A program made the translations under genes and the position numbers. Positions 14,940 to 25,336 of a stretch of 64,000 bases of DNA are shown here, piece after piece; the first letter of the stretch is position 1; every line of letters starts with the position of its first letter. The notes beneath the pieces were generated by a model. The model was not told the DNA's origin. It saw only the letters and a program-made list of their open reading frames with translations, and made no database searches. This DNA is from Streptomyces sp. DSM 110735 (GTDB lineage Bacteria > Actinomycetota > Actinomycetes > Streptomycetales > Streptomycetaceae), in the NCBI RefSeq assembly GCF_016482685.1, contig NZ_JACYHF010000001.1, positions 548,612-612,611 on the forward strand, read 5' to 3'.

Positions 14940-17195
14940 GTGTCGTCTCTCGCGCTGTACCGCCGCTACCGACCCGAGACCTTTGCCGAGGTCATCGGGC
15001 AGGAGCATGTCACCGACCCGCTGCAGCAGGCGCTGCGGAACAACCGGGTCAATCACGCGTACCTGTTCAGCGGGCCGCGCGGATGTGGCAAGACGACCAG
15101 CGCGCGCATCCTGGCCCGCTGTCTGAACTGTGAGCAAGGTCCCACGCCCACCCCCTGCGGCGAGTGCCAGTCGTGCCAGGACCTCGCGCGCAACGGCCCG
15201 GGTTCGATCGACGTCATCGAGATCGACGCCGCGTCCCACGGTGGTGTGGACGACGCCCGTGAGCTGCGCGAGAAGGCGTTCTTCGGCCCCGCCTCCAGCC
15301 GGTACAAGATCTACATCATCGACGAGGCCCACATGGTCACGTCGGCCGGCTTCAACGCCCTGCTCAAGGTCGTCGAAGAGCCGCCGGAGCACCTCAAGTT
15401 CATCTTCGCCACCACCGAGCCCGAGAAGGTCATCGGGACGATCCGGTCGCGGACCCACCACTACCCCTTCCGGCTCGTGCCCCCGGGCACCCTGCGCGAA
15501 TACCTCGGCGAGGTCTGCCAGAAGGAGCAGATCCCGGTCGAGGACGGCGTCCTGCCGCTCGTCGTGCGCGCCGGTGCCGGGTCCGTCCGTGACTCCATGT
15601 CCGTCATGGACCAGCTCCTCGCCGGTGCCGGCGAGGACGGCGTGACGTACCCCATGGCCACCTCCCTCCTCGGCTACACCGACGGCTCCCTCCTCGACTC
15701 CGTGGTCGAAGCCTTCGCCACCGGTGACGGCGCCGCCGCCTTCGAGGTCGTGGACCGGATCATCGAGGGCGGCAACGACCCCCGCCGCTTCGTCGCCGAC
15801 CTGCTGGAGCGGCTGCGTGACCTGGTGATCCTCGCCGCCGTGCCCGACGCCGTCGAGAAGGGGCTCATCGACGCCCCCGCCGACGTCCTGGAGCGGATGC
15901 AGGCCCAGGCGGAGACCTTCGGTGCCGCCGAGCTGAGCCGCGCCGCCGACCTGGTCAACGAGGGTCTGACCGAGATGCGCGGCGCCACCTCGCCCCGCCT
16001 CCAGCTCGAACTCATCTGCGCCCGCGTCATGCTCCCCGCCGCCTACGGCGACGAGCGCTCCGTCATGGCCCGCCTGGACCGCCTGGAGCGCGGGGTCAAC
16101 TTCTCCGCCGGTGCCGGAGCCGGTATGGGTGCCGCCCCCGTCGCCCCGGCCATGGGGTACGTCCCCGGACCCGACGCGCACCCCGGCATGGGCATGGCCG
16201 AGCCCTCGGGAGCTTCGGTGCCGCCCGGCGGTGGACCCGCCGCCGCCCGCGCCGCCGTACGGGGACAGGGCCCGGGCGCGCCCGCAGCCGCACCCCCCGT
16301 CGCCCCGGCTCCCGTCGCGCCTCCCGCGCCCGCCCCCGCCCCTACGGCTCCTGTGGCACCCCCGGCTCCCGAGCCCGCCGCCCAGCCCCCGGTCGCCCCC
16401 GCCGCCTCCGCCCCGGCCCCCGGTGCCTGGCCCACCGCCGCCCCCGCGGGCAGCGGTCGCCGCCCCGGTGGCTGGCCCACCGCCACCCCGGCCGGTGGTG
16501 GCGGCGGCGCCCAGCCGCAGTCGCAGCCGCAGTCCCCGAGCCGCCCGCAGCAGCCGCAGACTCCGTCCGCCGCGCCCCAGGACCAGCCCCAGCCCCAGAC
16601 CCTCGCCCCCACCGGCGGTCTCGACCCCCGTGTCCTCTGGCCGAACATCCTGGAAGCCGTCAAGAACCGACGCCGCTTCACCTGGATCCTGCTCAGCCAG
16701 AACGCCCAGGTCACCGGCTTCGACGGCACCACCCTCCAGATCGCGTTCGTCAACGCGGGCGCCCGCGACACCTTCACGAGCGGCGGCAGCGAGGACGTCC
16801 TGCGCCAGGCGCTGGCCGAGCAGTTCAACGTGCAGTGGAAGATCGACGCGGTCGTGGACCCCTCGGGCGGCGGCTCCGCGCCCCCGTCCGGCCCCCCGCA
16901 GGGCTACGGCTCCGCGCCCGCCGGAGGCTACGGCGCCCCGGCTGCCGCCCCGCGCCCCGCCGCCCCCGCACCCCAGCCCGCCACACAGCAGCAGCAGTCC
17001 TCCGCCGCACCCGAGGCGAGACCCCCGGCTCCCGCACCTGCCCCCACCCCGGCCCCCGTCCGCCACGTCTCGCCCGAGGACGACACCCCCGAGGACGACG
17101 ACCCCGACCTGGACGAGTCGGCGCTCTCCGGACGCGACCTCATCGTGCGGGAGCTGGGCGCCACGGTCGTCGAGGAGATCTCCAACGACCAGTGA
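14940..17195 (+). CDS. dnaX: DNA polymerase III subunit gamma/tau
   Basis: The 751-residue clamp-loader ATPase starts at GTG 14940 (SSLALYRRYRPETFAEVIGQEHV). The Walker A is GPRGCGKTT near 45-53, followed by a four-Cys zinc module (CLNCEQGPTPTPCGECQSC), the IIDEAHM Walker B and the sensor FATTEPEKV. After about residue 385 comes a long Pro/Ala-rich low-complexity linker, then a conserved block (WPNILEAVKNRRRFTWILL) typical of the tau C-terminal region, and an acidic tail. It loads the beta clamp at the replication fork. A TATAAC hexamer 15 bp before the GTG suggests a very short leader. Confidence 0.95.
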   Translation: MSSLALYRRYRPETFAEVIGQEHVTDPLQQALRNNRVNHAYLFSGPRGCGKTTSARILARCLNCEQGPTPTPCGECQSCQDLARNGPGSIDVIEIDAASHGGVDDARELREKAFFGPASSRYKIYIIDEAHMVTSAGFNALLKVVEEPPEHLKFIFATTEPEKVIGTIRSRTHHYPFRLVPPGTLREYLGEVCQKEQIPVEDGVLPLVVRAGAGSVRDSMSVMDQLLAGAGEDGVTYPMATSLLGYTDGSLLDSVVEAFATGDGAAAFEVVDRIIEGGNDPRRFVADLLERLRDLVILAAVPDAVEKGLIDAPADVLERMQAQAETFGAAELSRAADLVNEGLTEMRGATSPRLQLELICARVMLPAAYGDERSVMARLDRLERGVNFSAGAGAGMGAAPVAPAMGYVPGPDAHPGMGMAEPSGASVPPGGGPAAARAAVRGQGPGAPAAAPPVAPAPVAPPAPAPAPTAPVAPPAPEPAAQPPVAPAASAPAPGAWPTAAPAGSGRRPGGWPTATPAGGGGGAQPQSQPQSPSRPQQPQTPSAAPQDQPQPQTLAPTGGLDPRVLWPNILEAVKNRRRFTWILLSQNAQVTGFDGTTLQIAFVNAGARDTFTSGGSEDVLRQALAEQFNVQWKIDAVVDPSGGGSAPPSGPPQGYGSAPAGGYGAPAAAPRPAAPAPQPATQQQQSSAAPEARPPAPAPAPTPAPVRHVSPEDDTPEDDDPDLDESALSGRDLIVRELGATVVEEISNDQ

Positions 17196-17281
17196 GCGTC
17201 CACGAGCGCGGCCATGAGCGACCCGGCCGCTTGTGGGATCGTACGAACTCACCGCCCTCCGGAGTTCGGCAACCCAGCCGA

Positions 17282-17287
17282 TAGGCT
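17282..17287 (+). promoter_or_regulatory. -10 box of purD (leaderless)
   Basis: TAGGCT begins exactly 13 bases before the purD GTG. The same distance is seen before the genes at 31531 and 33548, so transcription should begin at or beside the start codon. Confidence 0.55.
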
Positions 17288-17294
17288 GACCCCC

Positions 17295-18545
17295 GTGAAG
17301 GTCCTCGTCATCGGCAGCGGCGCCCGCGAACACGCCCTGTGCCGCTCCCTGTCCCTCGACCCCGACGTCACCGCGCTGTACTGCGCACCCGGCAACGCCG
17401 GCATCGCGGAGGTGGCCGAGCTGCACCAGGTCGACGCGCTCGACGGCAAGGCCGTCGCCGCGCTGGCCGGTGAGCTGGAGGCCGACCTCGTCGTGGTCGG
17501 CCCGGAGGCGCCCCTGGTCGCCGGTGTCGCCGACGCCGTGCGCGAGGCGGGCATCCCCGTGTTCGGCCCCTCGCGGGAAGCCGCGCTGCTTGAGGGGTCC
17601 AAGGCGTTCGCCAAGGACGTCATGGCGGCGGCCGGGGTGCCGACCGCCCGCTCCTACGTCTGCACGACGCCCGAAGAGGTCGCCGTCGCCCTCGACGCCT
17701 TCGGCGCGCCTTATGTCGTCAAGGACGACGGGCTGGCCGCGGGCAAGGGGGTCGTCGTGACGTCCGACGCCGAGGCGGCGCGGGCTCATGCGGCGGCGTG
17801 CGAGCGCGTGGTGATCGAGGAGTTCCTCGACGGTCCCGAGGTCTCGCTCTTCGCGATCACCGACGGCGTGAGCGTCGTACCGCTCCAGCCCGCCCAGGAC
17901 TTCAAGCGCGCGCTCGACGGCGACGAGGGTCCGAACACCGGCGGCATGGGCGCGTACTCCCCGCTGCCGTGGGCCGACCCGAAGCTGGTGGACGACGTGC
18001 TGCGCACCGTGCTCCAGCCGACCGTGGACGAGATGCGCAGGCGCGGCACGCCCTTCTCCGGGCTGCTGTACGCCGGGCTGGCCATCACCTCGCGCGGGGT
18101 GCGGGTCATCGAGTTCAACGCGCGCTTCGGTGACCCCGAGACGCAGGTCGTGCTAGCCCGCCTGAAGACCCCGCTGGCCGGGGTGCTGCTCGCCGCCGCG
18201 AACGGCACGCTCGGGCACCTGGAGCCGCTGCGCTGGAGCGACGACGCGGCGGTCACCGTGGTCGTCGCCTCCCACAACTACCCCGGCACCCCGCGCACCG
18301 GCGACCCGATCACCGGTCTGGACGAGGTCGCGGAGCAGGACGCCCCGCACGCCTACGTCCTGCACGCCGGGACCCGGAGCGAGGGCGGGGAGACCGTCAG
18401 CGCGGGCGGCCGGGTGCTGTCCGTCACGGCGGTCGGCGAGGACCTGGCGAAGGCGCGCGAGCGGGCGTACCGCGCGCTGACCCGGATCGGGCTGGACGGC
18501 TCGCAGCACCGTACGGACATCGCGGCGCGGGCGGCCGAGGCGTAG
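17295..18545 (+). CDS. purD: Phosphoribosylamine-glycine ligase
   Basis: The 416-residue ATP-grasp enzyme joins glycine to phosphoribosylamine in step two of de novo purine synthesis. It begins [15 protein letters not shown] with the N-terminal glycine loop. It also has [13 protein letters not shown], the ATP-grasp segment [17 protein letters not shown], the signature [14 protein letters not shown], and RFGDPETQ. Length and domain order match the family. The GTG at 17295 fits the conserved N-terminus and the leaderless promoter. A strong terminator follows. Confidence 0.96.
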   Translation: MKVLVIGSGAREHALCRSLSLDPDVTALYCAPGNAGIAEVAELHQVDALDGKAVAALAGELEADLVVVGPEAPLVAGVADAVREAGIPVFGPSREAALLEGSKAFAKDVMAAAGVPTARSYVCTTPEEVAVALDAFGAPYVVKDDGLAAGKGVVVTSDAEAARAHAAACERVVIEEFLDGPEVSLFAITDGVSVVPLQPAQDFKRALDGDEGPNTGGMGAYSPLPWADPKLVDDVLRTVLQPTVDEMRRRGTPFSGLLYAGLAITSRGVRVIEFNARFGDPETQVVLARLKTPLAGVLLAAANGTLGHLEPLRWSDDAAVTVVVASHNYPGTPRTGDPITGLDEVAEQDAPHAYVLHAGTRSEGGETVSAGGRVLSVTAVGEDLAKARERAYRALTRIGLDGSQHRTDIAARAAEA

Positions 18546-18560
18546 CCGCAGGTTTTTCCG

Positions 18561-18596
18561 ATCAGGCCCCGGACATGCGTGAATCCGGGGCCTGAT
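18561..18596 (+). terminator. Terminator after purD
   Basis: Inverted repeat ATCAGGCCCCGGA / TCCGGGGCCTGAT followed by CTTTGCTTT. Confidence 0.85.
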
Positions 18597-18811
18597 CTTT
18601 GCTTTCTGTCACCCAGCTCTGACCAAAGCCATTCCATCGAGTGAGCAATCAGCTATCCGGCTGACGGGGGCCGGGGCCCCAACTATGGTGCGGCGCAAGC
18701 ATTCCGGCACTTGGCCCACCGGCATTGCGATGTCAGTGGTGGGTGCCACAGTGGGGGAGTGGGCAACGCCAGGAGAGCACGGGAGCGGCACGGAGGGGGT
18801 GAGCTCCGCTC

Positions 18812-20611
18812 ATGACCGGAATCGGTGGGGAGGCGGGCGCGCGGGCCGCGCGTTCGCGGGCCCTGGCCGTGCTGCGGGTCCGGGGTCGCGCGCTGGGCGT
18901 GGCACTGCTGCCCGCGGCGGCCGAGGTGATCCTGCTGACGGGTGGTGCCACCGGCCAGTTCGCCGGTCCCGGCTGGGACCTGGCCCGCTGGATCGTGGGC
19001 GGCTTCGCGCTGGTGGTGCTGCTGGCGGCGGCCGGCATCGCCCTGGTCGTGGCCCGCGCGCGACCGGCCGAGACGCCCACGGTGCCGGTCCCGGAGCGGG
19101 CCGCGCCGGATCTGTACCGGCTGGTGCGGGACCTGGCCGAGCGCCTGGACGTGCCCGCGCCGTCCGCGATAGCGCTCACGCCCGACTGCGACAGTTGGCT
19201 GGAGGAGCGCACGCACCCGGCGCACGGACCTCCGGCGCGGGAGACCGCCGCCCCCGCCGAGATGCCCGGTCCCGTCCCCGGTGACGACCCCCGCGCGCCC
19301 CGCCGTGCGGAGACCGCGCCCGTCCTCGTCATCGGCTCCCCGTTCCTGTGGTGGATGCGGGTGGCCGAGCTGCGCGCGGTGCTCGCCCCGGTCGTGGCGG
19401 GTACGGGACCGTCCGCGCACCCGGACATAGCCGCCGCCCGGCGCTTCGTGCGGGGTCTGGACGCGGCGGTGGCCGTCTCCGCGACGAGCGGGCGCTGTCC
19501 GCTGACCCGGGGGGTGTGCGGGGCGCTCGGCTGGATGGCCAGGCTGCTGCTGCGCGCCTGCCGGGAGCACGCGGTGCTGATGGAGCGCGGGGTCGCCGCG
19601 GCGGCGGCCGAGCGGGCGCAGGCGGTGGACTACGGTCCCCGGATCGTCGCCCAGGAGCAGGTCGGGCTCGCCTACGCGGGCTGGGACCGGCTGCTGACCA
19701 AGGTGGCGCTGCCCGCCTGGCGGATGGGCCGCTGGCCCTCCCGGCTGGACGCGGGCGTGGTCGCGGCGCTGACCGAGCTGTCCCGGCGCGACCGGCTGGC
19801 CGAGGGCTTCACCTCGCGCCTCGGCGAGCGTCCGGCGTGCGACCTCCTGGAGGAGCCGGGGGTCGCGGACGAGGCGGTCTCCCTGCTCGCCGCCCGCCTC
19901 TTCCACGGAGCCCCGGCGGGTCCGGTCCCCCAGTGGTCCCCGGTCGACTGGCACGCCTACCCGGAGGAGGTCGTCGATCGCACCTGGCGCGCGGAGGCGG
20001 CCCGCCTCCACCGCGTCCTGGACGCCCTCCCCGACCGTCCCCCGGCTCCGGGCGGCGCCACCCTGGCCCGGGTCCTGGACCATCTGGCGGCTCCGCCCGG
20101 GGTCCCCGGACGCAGGATGCCGGACGACGACGCACCGACCGCCCCCGCCGACGCACCGACCACCCCCGCCGACGCCCTGGCGCACACCGACCCCGACGAC
20201 CCCGACCCCACCACCGAGCGCGGCTCCGCCCTCGCCGCCGGTCTCAGCGCCGAGCTGGCCCGGGAGGAGAGCGGCGTGCCGCACGGCGCCACCGCCTCCG
20301 GGCTCGGGTGGGACAGCTCGTCGTGGGACGACGGCGCCCTGCCGCTGTTCCCGCTGCAGCCGCCGAGGACCGCCCGGGAGCTGCTCGTCGCGCACGTCAC
20401 CGCGATGGTGTGCTGCGCGGCGGTCGACTCCGCGGGAGCCGCCCCGGGTCTCGACTGGCTCGACGGACCGACGCTGCTGCTGGGCGGCAAGCGGGCCGCC
20501 GATCTCCAGCCGAGGGTCCTCACCCTGATCGAGGAGGGGGACCCGGCGCCGCTGCGGGACTGGCTCGCCGCCGCCGGGATACGTCCGGAGAAGCCGGTCC
20601 GGCTGGGCTGA
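18812..20611 (+). CDS. Conserved membrane protein of unknown function
   Basis: 599 residues with two hydrophobic segments near the N-terminus (about 27-47 and 55-80: LARWIVGGFALVVLLAAAGIALVV). These are followed by a mostly cytoplasmic, Ala/Arg-rich region and an acidic, Pro-rich stretch around residues 430-490. There are no catalytic motifs I can name; HEXXH is absent. It is probably a Streptomyces-specific conserved protein. The ATG at 18812 is the start of an uninterrupted high third-position GC frame. Confidence 0.75.
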   Translation: MTGIGGEAGARAARSRALAVLRVRGRALGVALLPAAAEVILLTGGATGQFAGPGWDLARWIVGGFALVVLLAAAGIALVVARARPAETPTVPVPERAAPDLYRLVRDLAERLDVPAPSAIALTPDCDSWLEERTHPAHGPPARETAAPAEMPGPVPGDDPRAPRRAETAPVLVIGSPFLWWMRVAELRAVLAPVVAGTGPSAHPDIAAARRFVRGLDAAVAVSATSGRCPLTRGVCGALGWMARLLLRACREHAVLMERGVAAAAAERAQAVDYGPRIVAQEQVGLAYAGWDRLLTKVALPAWRMGRWPSRLDAGVVAALTELSRRDRLAEGFTSRLGERPACDLLEEPGVADEAVSLLAARLFHGAPAGPVPQWSPVDWHAYPEEVVDRTWRAEAARLHRVLDALPDRPPAPGGATLARVLDHLAAPPGVPGRRMPDDDAPTAPADAPTTPADALAHTDPDDPDPTTERGSALAAGLSAELAREESGVPHGATASGLGWDSSSWDDGALPLFPLQPPRTARELLVAHVTAMVCCAAVDSAGAAPGLDWLDGPTLLLGGKRAADLQPRVLTLIEEGDPAPLRDWLAAAGIRPEKPVRLG

Positions 20612-20832
20612 CTTCGGCCGATAACGGAGCACTGACTTCCACTTCAGGCCAATTCACAACGAATAGTGACCGGAGCCGTGCGTTATGTGATGTGCTGGGA
20701 CCGACACGCACATGGCATCGGCATAAGACACACCGAGCAGACCCGCACCGAGCAGCACCGCGCACCACCGAGCAACACGGCACCACCCGCACCACCACAA
20801 CGGCAACGGGGGCATGAGGGAGGGGAGCGCCC

Positions 20833-22335
20833 ATGGCCTCGGACCACATCCGCCGCTGGGAGTCCGGAGCACTCGCGCACGCCGTCACCGACCCTTTCGG
20901 TCTGGGCCCGGTGCCCTGGCTGCGCGGCAGTGAGACCTACTTCGACGACACCGGTCACGTGGTGCCCTGGTACGTGGACACCACCCAGCCGCACACCACC
21001 TCCCGTGCGAGCGGCACCCGCGTCCCCGCTCCCCGTTCGGCGGGTCCCGGTCCCCGCTCGGCCGACGACGTGCACCGCCAGATCAAGGGCTTCACCTCCA
21101 CCGGCGCGGTCGAGCCCGGCAAGGCGATCGACTTCCACATCACGGTCGACCCGCCGCAGGAGTTCAGCGTCGACATCTACCGCATCGGCCACTACGCCGG
21201 GCACGGCGCCGCGAAGATCACCAACAGCCCCCGGCTCTCCGGCATCGTCCAGCCCGAGCCGCTGGCCGCCGACCGCACCGTCTCCTGTCACCACTGGTGG
21301 CTGTCCTGGCGCCTCCAGGTCCCCGAGGAGTGGCAGGTCGGCGCCTACGTTGCCGTCCTCACCACCCACGACGGCTACCGCTCCCACATCCCCTTCACGG
21401 TCCGCGACGACCAGCCCGCCGACCTCCTCCTGCTGCTGCCCGACATCACCTGGCAGGCGTACAACCTCTACCCGGAGGACGGTCACACCGGCGCCAGCCT
21501 CTACCACGCCTGGGACGAGAAGGGCCGGCTGCTCGGCGAGGCGGACGCCGCCGTGACCGTCTCCTTCGACCGGCCGTACGCGGGCGCCGGTCTGCCCCTG
21601 CACGTCGGTCACGCCTACGACTTCATCCGCTGGGCGGAACGGTACGGCTACGACCTCGCCTACGCCGACGCCCGCGATCTGCACGCGGGCCGCGTCGACC
21701 CCACCCGCTACCGGGGTCTGGTCTTCCCCGGCCACGACGAGTACTGGTCGGTGCCGATGCGCCGGGCCGTGGAGAACGCCCGCGACCACGGCACCTCGCT
21801 GGTCTTCCTGTCCGCCAACACCATGTACTGGCAGGTGGAGTTGGCGCCCTCCGCGTCCGGTGTCCCGGACCGGCTGCTGACCTGCCGCAAGCGCAAGGGT
21901 CCCGGAAAGCCGGTGCTCTGGCGCGAGGTCGACCGACCCGAACAGCAGCTCATCGGCATCCAGTACGCGGGGCGCGTCCCCGAACCCAGCCCCCTGATCG
22001 TCCGCAACGCCGACCACTGGCTGTGGGAGGCGACCGGCGCCCGCGAGGGCGACGGCATCGAGGGACTGGTCGCGGGCGAGGCGGACCGCTACTTCCCGCG
22101 CACCGCCCTCCCCGACAACGAGGAGCGCATCCTCCTCGCGCACTCCCCCTACCTCGACGGCGACGGCGTGAAGCGCCACCAGGAGACCTCCCTCTACCGC
22201 GCCCCCTCCGGCGCCTGGGTGTTCGCCTCCGGCACCTTCGCCTGGTCCCCGGCGCTGGACCGCCCCGGCCATGTGGACCCCCGCATCCAGCGGGCCACCG
22301 CCAACCTCCTGGACCGCATCTGCAAACGCGACTGA
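20833..22335 (+). CDS. N,N-dimethylformamidase large-subunit-like protein
   Basis: The 500-residue protein resembles the beta (large) subunit of N,N-dimethylformamidase. It has a beta-sandwich-like first half (DIYRIGHYAGHGAAKI) and the segments LLLPDITWQAYNLY and LVFPGHDEYWS, followed by NTMYWQVEL. These proteins bind iron through Tyr and Glu residues and hydrolyse amides in the known case. Actinobacterial relatives are widespread and uncharacterised, so DMF hydrolysis should not be assumed. The ATG at 20833 has GAGGGAGGGGAGC upstream. The 220-bp leader contains repeated ACCGAGCA words. Confidence 0.8.
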   Translation: MASDHIRRWESGALAHAVTDPFGLGPVPWLRGSETYFDDTGHVVPWYVDTTQPHTTSRASGTRVPAPRSAGPGPRSADDVHRQIKGFTSTGAVEPGKAIDFHITVDPPQEFSVDIYRIGHYAGHGAAKITNSPRLSGIVQPEPLAADRTVSCHHWWLSWRLQVPEEWQVGAYVAVLTTHDGYRSHIPFTVRDDQPADLLLLLPDITWQAYNLYPEDGHTGASLYHAWDEKGRLLGEADAAVTVSFDRPYAGAGLPLHVGHAYDFIRWAERYGYDLAYADARDLHAGRVDPTRYRGLVFPGHDEYWSVPMRRAVENARDHGTSLVFLSANTMYWQVELAPSASGVPDRLLTCRKRKGPGKPVLWREVDRPEQQLIGIQYAGRVPEPSPLIVRNADHWLWEATGAREGDGIEGLVAGEADRYFPRTALPDNEERILLAHSPYLDGDGVKRHQETSLYRAPSGAWVFASGTFAWSPALDRPGHVDPRIQRATANLLDRICKRD

Positions 22336-22407
22336 CCACCCGGACGACACCCGCTGCGCCGTATACGGGAGAATCGAGGCAGTTGGACAGAACCACGGGG
22401 AGGAACC

Positions 22408-23304
22408 GTGTCCGGATTCGTAGAAAAGCCCGAGCCGACCGAGGTTCCGGGTCTGGTGCACCTGCACACCGGCAAGGTGCGCGACCTGTACCAGAACGAG
22501 GCGGGCGACCTCGTGATGGTCGCCAGTGACCGCATCTCCGCCTACGACTGGGTGCTGCCCAGCGAGATCCCCGACAAGGGCCGCGTCCTGACCCGGCTCT
22601 CCCTGTGGTGGTTCGACCAGCTCCGCGACCTGGCGCCCCACCACGTGATCAGCACCGAGCTGCCCGAGGGCGCCCCCGCCGACTGGGAGGGACGCACTCT
22701 GGTCTGCAAGTCGCTGCGCATGGTCCCGGTCGAGTGCGTGGCCCGCGGCTACCTCACCGGCTCGGGTCTCGCGGAGTACAAGGAGTCCCGCACGGTGTGC
22801 GGACTCGCCCTGCCCGAGGGTCTGGAGGACGGCTCGGAGCTGCCCGGACCCATCTTCACCCCGGCCACCAAGGCGGAGGTCGGCGAGCACGACGAGAACG
22901 TCTCCTACGAGGAGGTCGCCCGTCAGGTCGGCGCCGAGACCGCCGCCCAGCTCCGCCAGGCCACCCTCGCCGTGTACTCCCGCGCCCGCGACATCGCCCG
23001 CGAGCGGGGCATCGTCCTCGCGGACACCAAGTTCGAGTTCGGCTTCGACGGGGACACCCTCGTTCTCGCGGACGAGGTGCTGACCCCGGACTCCTCCCGC
23101 TTCTGGCCGGCCGACCAGTGGCAGCCGGGCCGCGCCCAGCCGTCGTACGACAAGCAGTTCGTGCGCGACTGGCTGACCGGACCCGACTCCGGCTGGGACC
23201 GCACGAGCGAGCAGCCCCCGCCCGCGCTGCCCGAGGAGGTCGTGGCGGCGACCCGCGCCAAGTACATCGAGGCGTACGAGCGCCTGACCGGCACCCGCTG
23301 GTAA
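22408..23304 (+). CDS. purC: SAICAR synthetase
   Basis: 298-residue phosphoribosylaminoimidazole-succinocarboxamide synthase, condensing CAIR with aspartate. The conserved N-terminus [30 protein letters not shown], the signature [13 protein letters not shown] and [11 protein letters not shown] are present. The GTG start has GGGGAGGAACC upstream. It is separated from purD by two genes but clearly belongs to the same pathway. Confidence 0.96.
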   Translation: MSGFVEKPEPTEVPGLVHLHTGKVRDLYQNEAGDLVMVASDRISAYDWVLPSEIPDKGRVLTRLSLWWFDQLRDLAPHHVISTELPEGAPADWEGRTLVCKSLRMVPVECVARGYLTGSGLAEYKESRTVCGLALPEGLEDGSELPGPIFTPATKAEVGEHDENVSYEEVARQVGAETAAQLRQATLAVYSRARDIARERGIVLADTKFEFGFDGDTLVLADEVLTPDSSRFWPADQWQPGRAQPSYDKQFVRDWLTGPDSGWDRTSEQPPPALPEEVVAATRAKYIEAYERLTGTRW

Positions 23305-23309
23305 CGCGA

Positions 23310-23337
23310 GAAGCCCCCGGTGAGAACCGGGGGCTTC
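23310..23337 (+). terminator. Terminator between purC and tRNA-Gly
   Basis: GAAGCCCCCGGT / ACCGGGGGCTTC inverted repeat ending in TTC; it can serve purC and the convergent tRNA gene. Confidence 0.85.
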
Positions 23338-23341
23338 TTCA

Positions 23342-23417
23342 TGGAGCGGACGACGAGGCTCGAACTCGCGACCTCAACCTTGGCAAGGTTGCGCTCTACC
23401 AACTGAGCTACGTCCGC
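23342..23417 (-). tRNA. tRNA-Gly(GCC), copy 1
   Basis: Standard cloverleaf with acceptor GCGGACG/CGTCCGC, anticodon GCC within CTTGCCAAG, normal GTTCGAG T loop and encoded CCA. The body is identical to the copy at 27199-27271. Confidence 0.95.
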
Positions 23418-23440
23418 AGTGCGCCGTGGCGCGGAGCCAA

Positions 23441-24055
23441 CTATACCCAACCCCGCTCCCGTGCGAGACGCACCGCCGCGTGCCGGTTCTCCGCGCCGAG
23501 CTTGGTGACCGCCGAGGAGAGATAGTTCCGCACGGTCCCCGGCGACAGCGCGGCACGGTCCGCGATCTCCGCGACCGGCGCCCCGTCGGCCGCCAGCTCC
23601 AGCACCTCCGCCTCCCGCGCCGTCAGCGGGGAGTCCCCGGCGGAGATCGCGTCGGCGGCCAACTCCGGGTCGACGTACCGCTGTCCGGCGTGCACGGTAC
23701 GGATGATCTCCGCGAGCCGCTGGGCGCTCACCGTCTTCGGCACGAACCCGCGCACTCCGGCGGCGAGCGCCCGCTTCAGATGCCCGGGGCGCCCGTGTCC
23801 GGTGACGATCAGCACCCGGCAGCCCGGCAGTTCGGTGCGCAGTGATGTGGCGACCCTCACACCGTCGGCGCCCGGCATCTGCAGGTCCAGCACCGCCACG
23901 TCGGGCCGGTGCGCCCGCGCCATGGCCAGCGCCTCGGGACCGCTCGCCGCCTCCGCGACCACCAGCAGATCGTCCTCAAGGGAGAGCAGGGCGGCCAGCG
24001 CGCCCCGGATCAGATGCTCGTCGTCGGCCAGCAGCAGCCGTACCGGTCCGTTCAC
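23441..24055 (-). CDS. NarL/LuxR-family response regulator
   Basis: The 204-residue protein has a receiver domain with the acidic pair Asp11/Asp12 and the phospho-acceptor Asp57 (VAVLDLQMPG). It also has Lys in FVPKTV and a LuxR-type helix-turn-helix at about 143-195 (LTAREAEVLELAADG). The GTG start overlaps the kinase stop codon (GTGA), so kinase and regulator are coupled. It most likely controls the adjacent ABC transporter in DesKR-like fashion. Confidence 0.93.
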   Translation of the reverse strand: MNGPVRLLLADDEHLIRGALAALLSLEDDLLVVAEAASGPEALAMARAHRPDVAVLDLQMPGADGVRVATSLRTELPGCRVLIVTGHGRPGHLKRALAAGVRGFVPKTVSAQRLAEIIRTVHAGQRYVDPELAADAISAGDSPLTAREAEVLELAADGAPVAEIADRAALSPGTVRNYLSSAVTKLGAENRHAAVRLARERGWV

Positions 24056-25317
24056 GGGGCGACCTCGCTCACGTGCCGTACCTCCGCCGCCGGGACCGTA
24101 CGGCACAGCGGCACCTCGGCCACCAGCCGGAACCGGTTCCCGTCCACCGGTCCCGCCTCCAGCGCGCCGCCCACGGCAGCCAGCCGCTCGCGCAGCCCGG
24201 CGAGCCCCGAGCCGCCGCTCGCGGACGGCTCGCCCACGCCGTCGTTCTCCACCGTCAGCACCGCGCGCCCCTCGCCCACTCGCACCGCGACGGCGCAGCG
24301 CCGCGCGTCCCCGTGCCGCAGCACGTTGGTGGCCGCCTCGCGCACCACCCAGCCGAGCGCCGACTGCACGGACGCGGGCAGCTCCGCCGTCTCCGCACGC
24401 ACCTCGCAAGTGATCCCGGCGGCGGTCAACACCCCCTGTGCACCGGCGAGTTCGACGGCGAGGTCGGCTTCGCGGTAGCCGCGTACGACCTCGCGGACCT
24501 CGCGCTGCGACTCCTGCGCGATCCGCTGCACCTCGATCATCTGCTCCACCGCCTCCGGCCGTCCGCGCCGGGCGAGTTGGACCGCCAGCTCGCTCTTCAG
24601 GGAGATCACCGAGAGGTTCCGCCCCAGCACGTCGTGCAGATCCCGCCCGAACCGCAGCCGCTCCTCCGCGACCGCGAGCCGCGCCTCGGTCTCCCGGGCC
24701 CGCTCCGCCTCCCAGAGCACGGAGAGCGTCCAGGCGCCGCACCGGCACGCGGCCAGCGGGAAGAGGGCGCCGAAGACGGCCACCAGAGCGGTGCCGAGGA
24801 TGCCGGTGCCGTCCGGGTGGGCGAGCCCGAACACCGCCGTGAGCAGCACGGTGAGCACCGCCGCCACCCGCAGATAGGCCCGCACCGGCATCACCATGCC
24901 GTACAGCAGCCCGAACGGCATGAGGGCGGCGCCGAGCGAGAGCTTGACCGCCACCGGCTCGGCGCCGTCCAGCGCGGCCAGCGCCAGGGTCAGCGCGAGC
25001 GTCACGAAGAGCAGCGCCCAGGAGACCCACAGCGCCCGCCCCGGCAGCTCGCCGCGCCCGAGGTAGTGGTCGAGCGCGGGGCGGGTGAGCCGGTTGGCGT
25101 CCGCGCACTGGAGCGCGCCCGCCACGAGGAGCAGCGCGCCCAGGACGAGCGGCACCGGCGTGTGGCGCACCCCGAGGACGACGGGCTGCAGCATCCACAC
25201 CAGCGCGAGCAGCCACGGCGTCAGGTACCACATGACGACGGTCGTCAGCTCGACCCGCTCCGCCTTGCTCCGCTCCCGCCAGTGCCGTTGCCGCAGTCGC
25301 CGCGCGTGCCCGAGCAT
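24052..25317 (-). CDS. Membrane sensor histidine kinase
   Basis: 421 residues: about six transmembrane segments between residues 28 and 200, a HisKA_3 dimerisation helix with His228 in GRDLHDVLGRNLSVISLKSEL, then a HATPase domain (REAATNVLRHGDA, VENDGVG, GSGLAGLRERL). This is the DesK/LiaS-type layout that senses membrane state. The ATG at 25317 has a G-rich ribosome binding site. The gene follows the ABC permease closely. Confidence 0.92.
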   Translation of the reverse strand: MLGHARRLRQRHWRERSKAERVELTTVVMWYLTPWLLALVWMLQPVVLGVRHTPVPLVLGALLLVAGALQCADANRLTRPALDHYLGRGELPGRALWVSWALLFVTLALTLALAALDGAEPVAVKLSLGAALMPFGLLYGMVMPVRAYLRVAAVLTVLLTAVFGLAHPDGTGILGTALVAVFGALFPLAACRCGAWTLSVLWEAERARETEARLAVAEERLRFGRDLHDVLGRNLSVISLKSELAVQLARRGRPEAVEQMIEVQRIAQESQREVREVVRGYREADLAVELAGAQGVLTAAGITCEVRAETAELPASVQSALGWVVREAATNVLRHGDARRCAVAVRVGEGRAVLTVENDGVGEPSASGGSGLAGLRERLAAVGGALEAGPVDGNRFRLVAEVPLCRTVPAAEVRHVSEVAP

Positions 25318-25336
25318 CCCCGCTCCCCCCCCCAAG

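Noticed and set aside
14595..17789. A 1064-codon minus-strand frame over dnaX
   Set aside because: Low-complexity Gly/Arg-rich shadow produced by high third-position GC of dnaX; it also runs through the SRP RNA.
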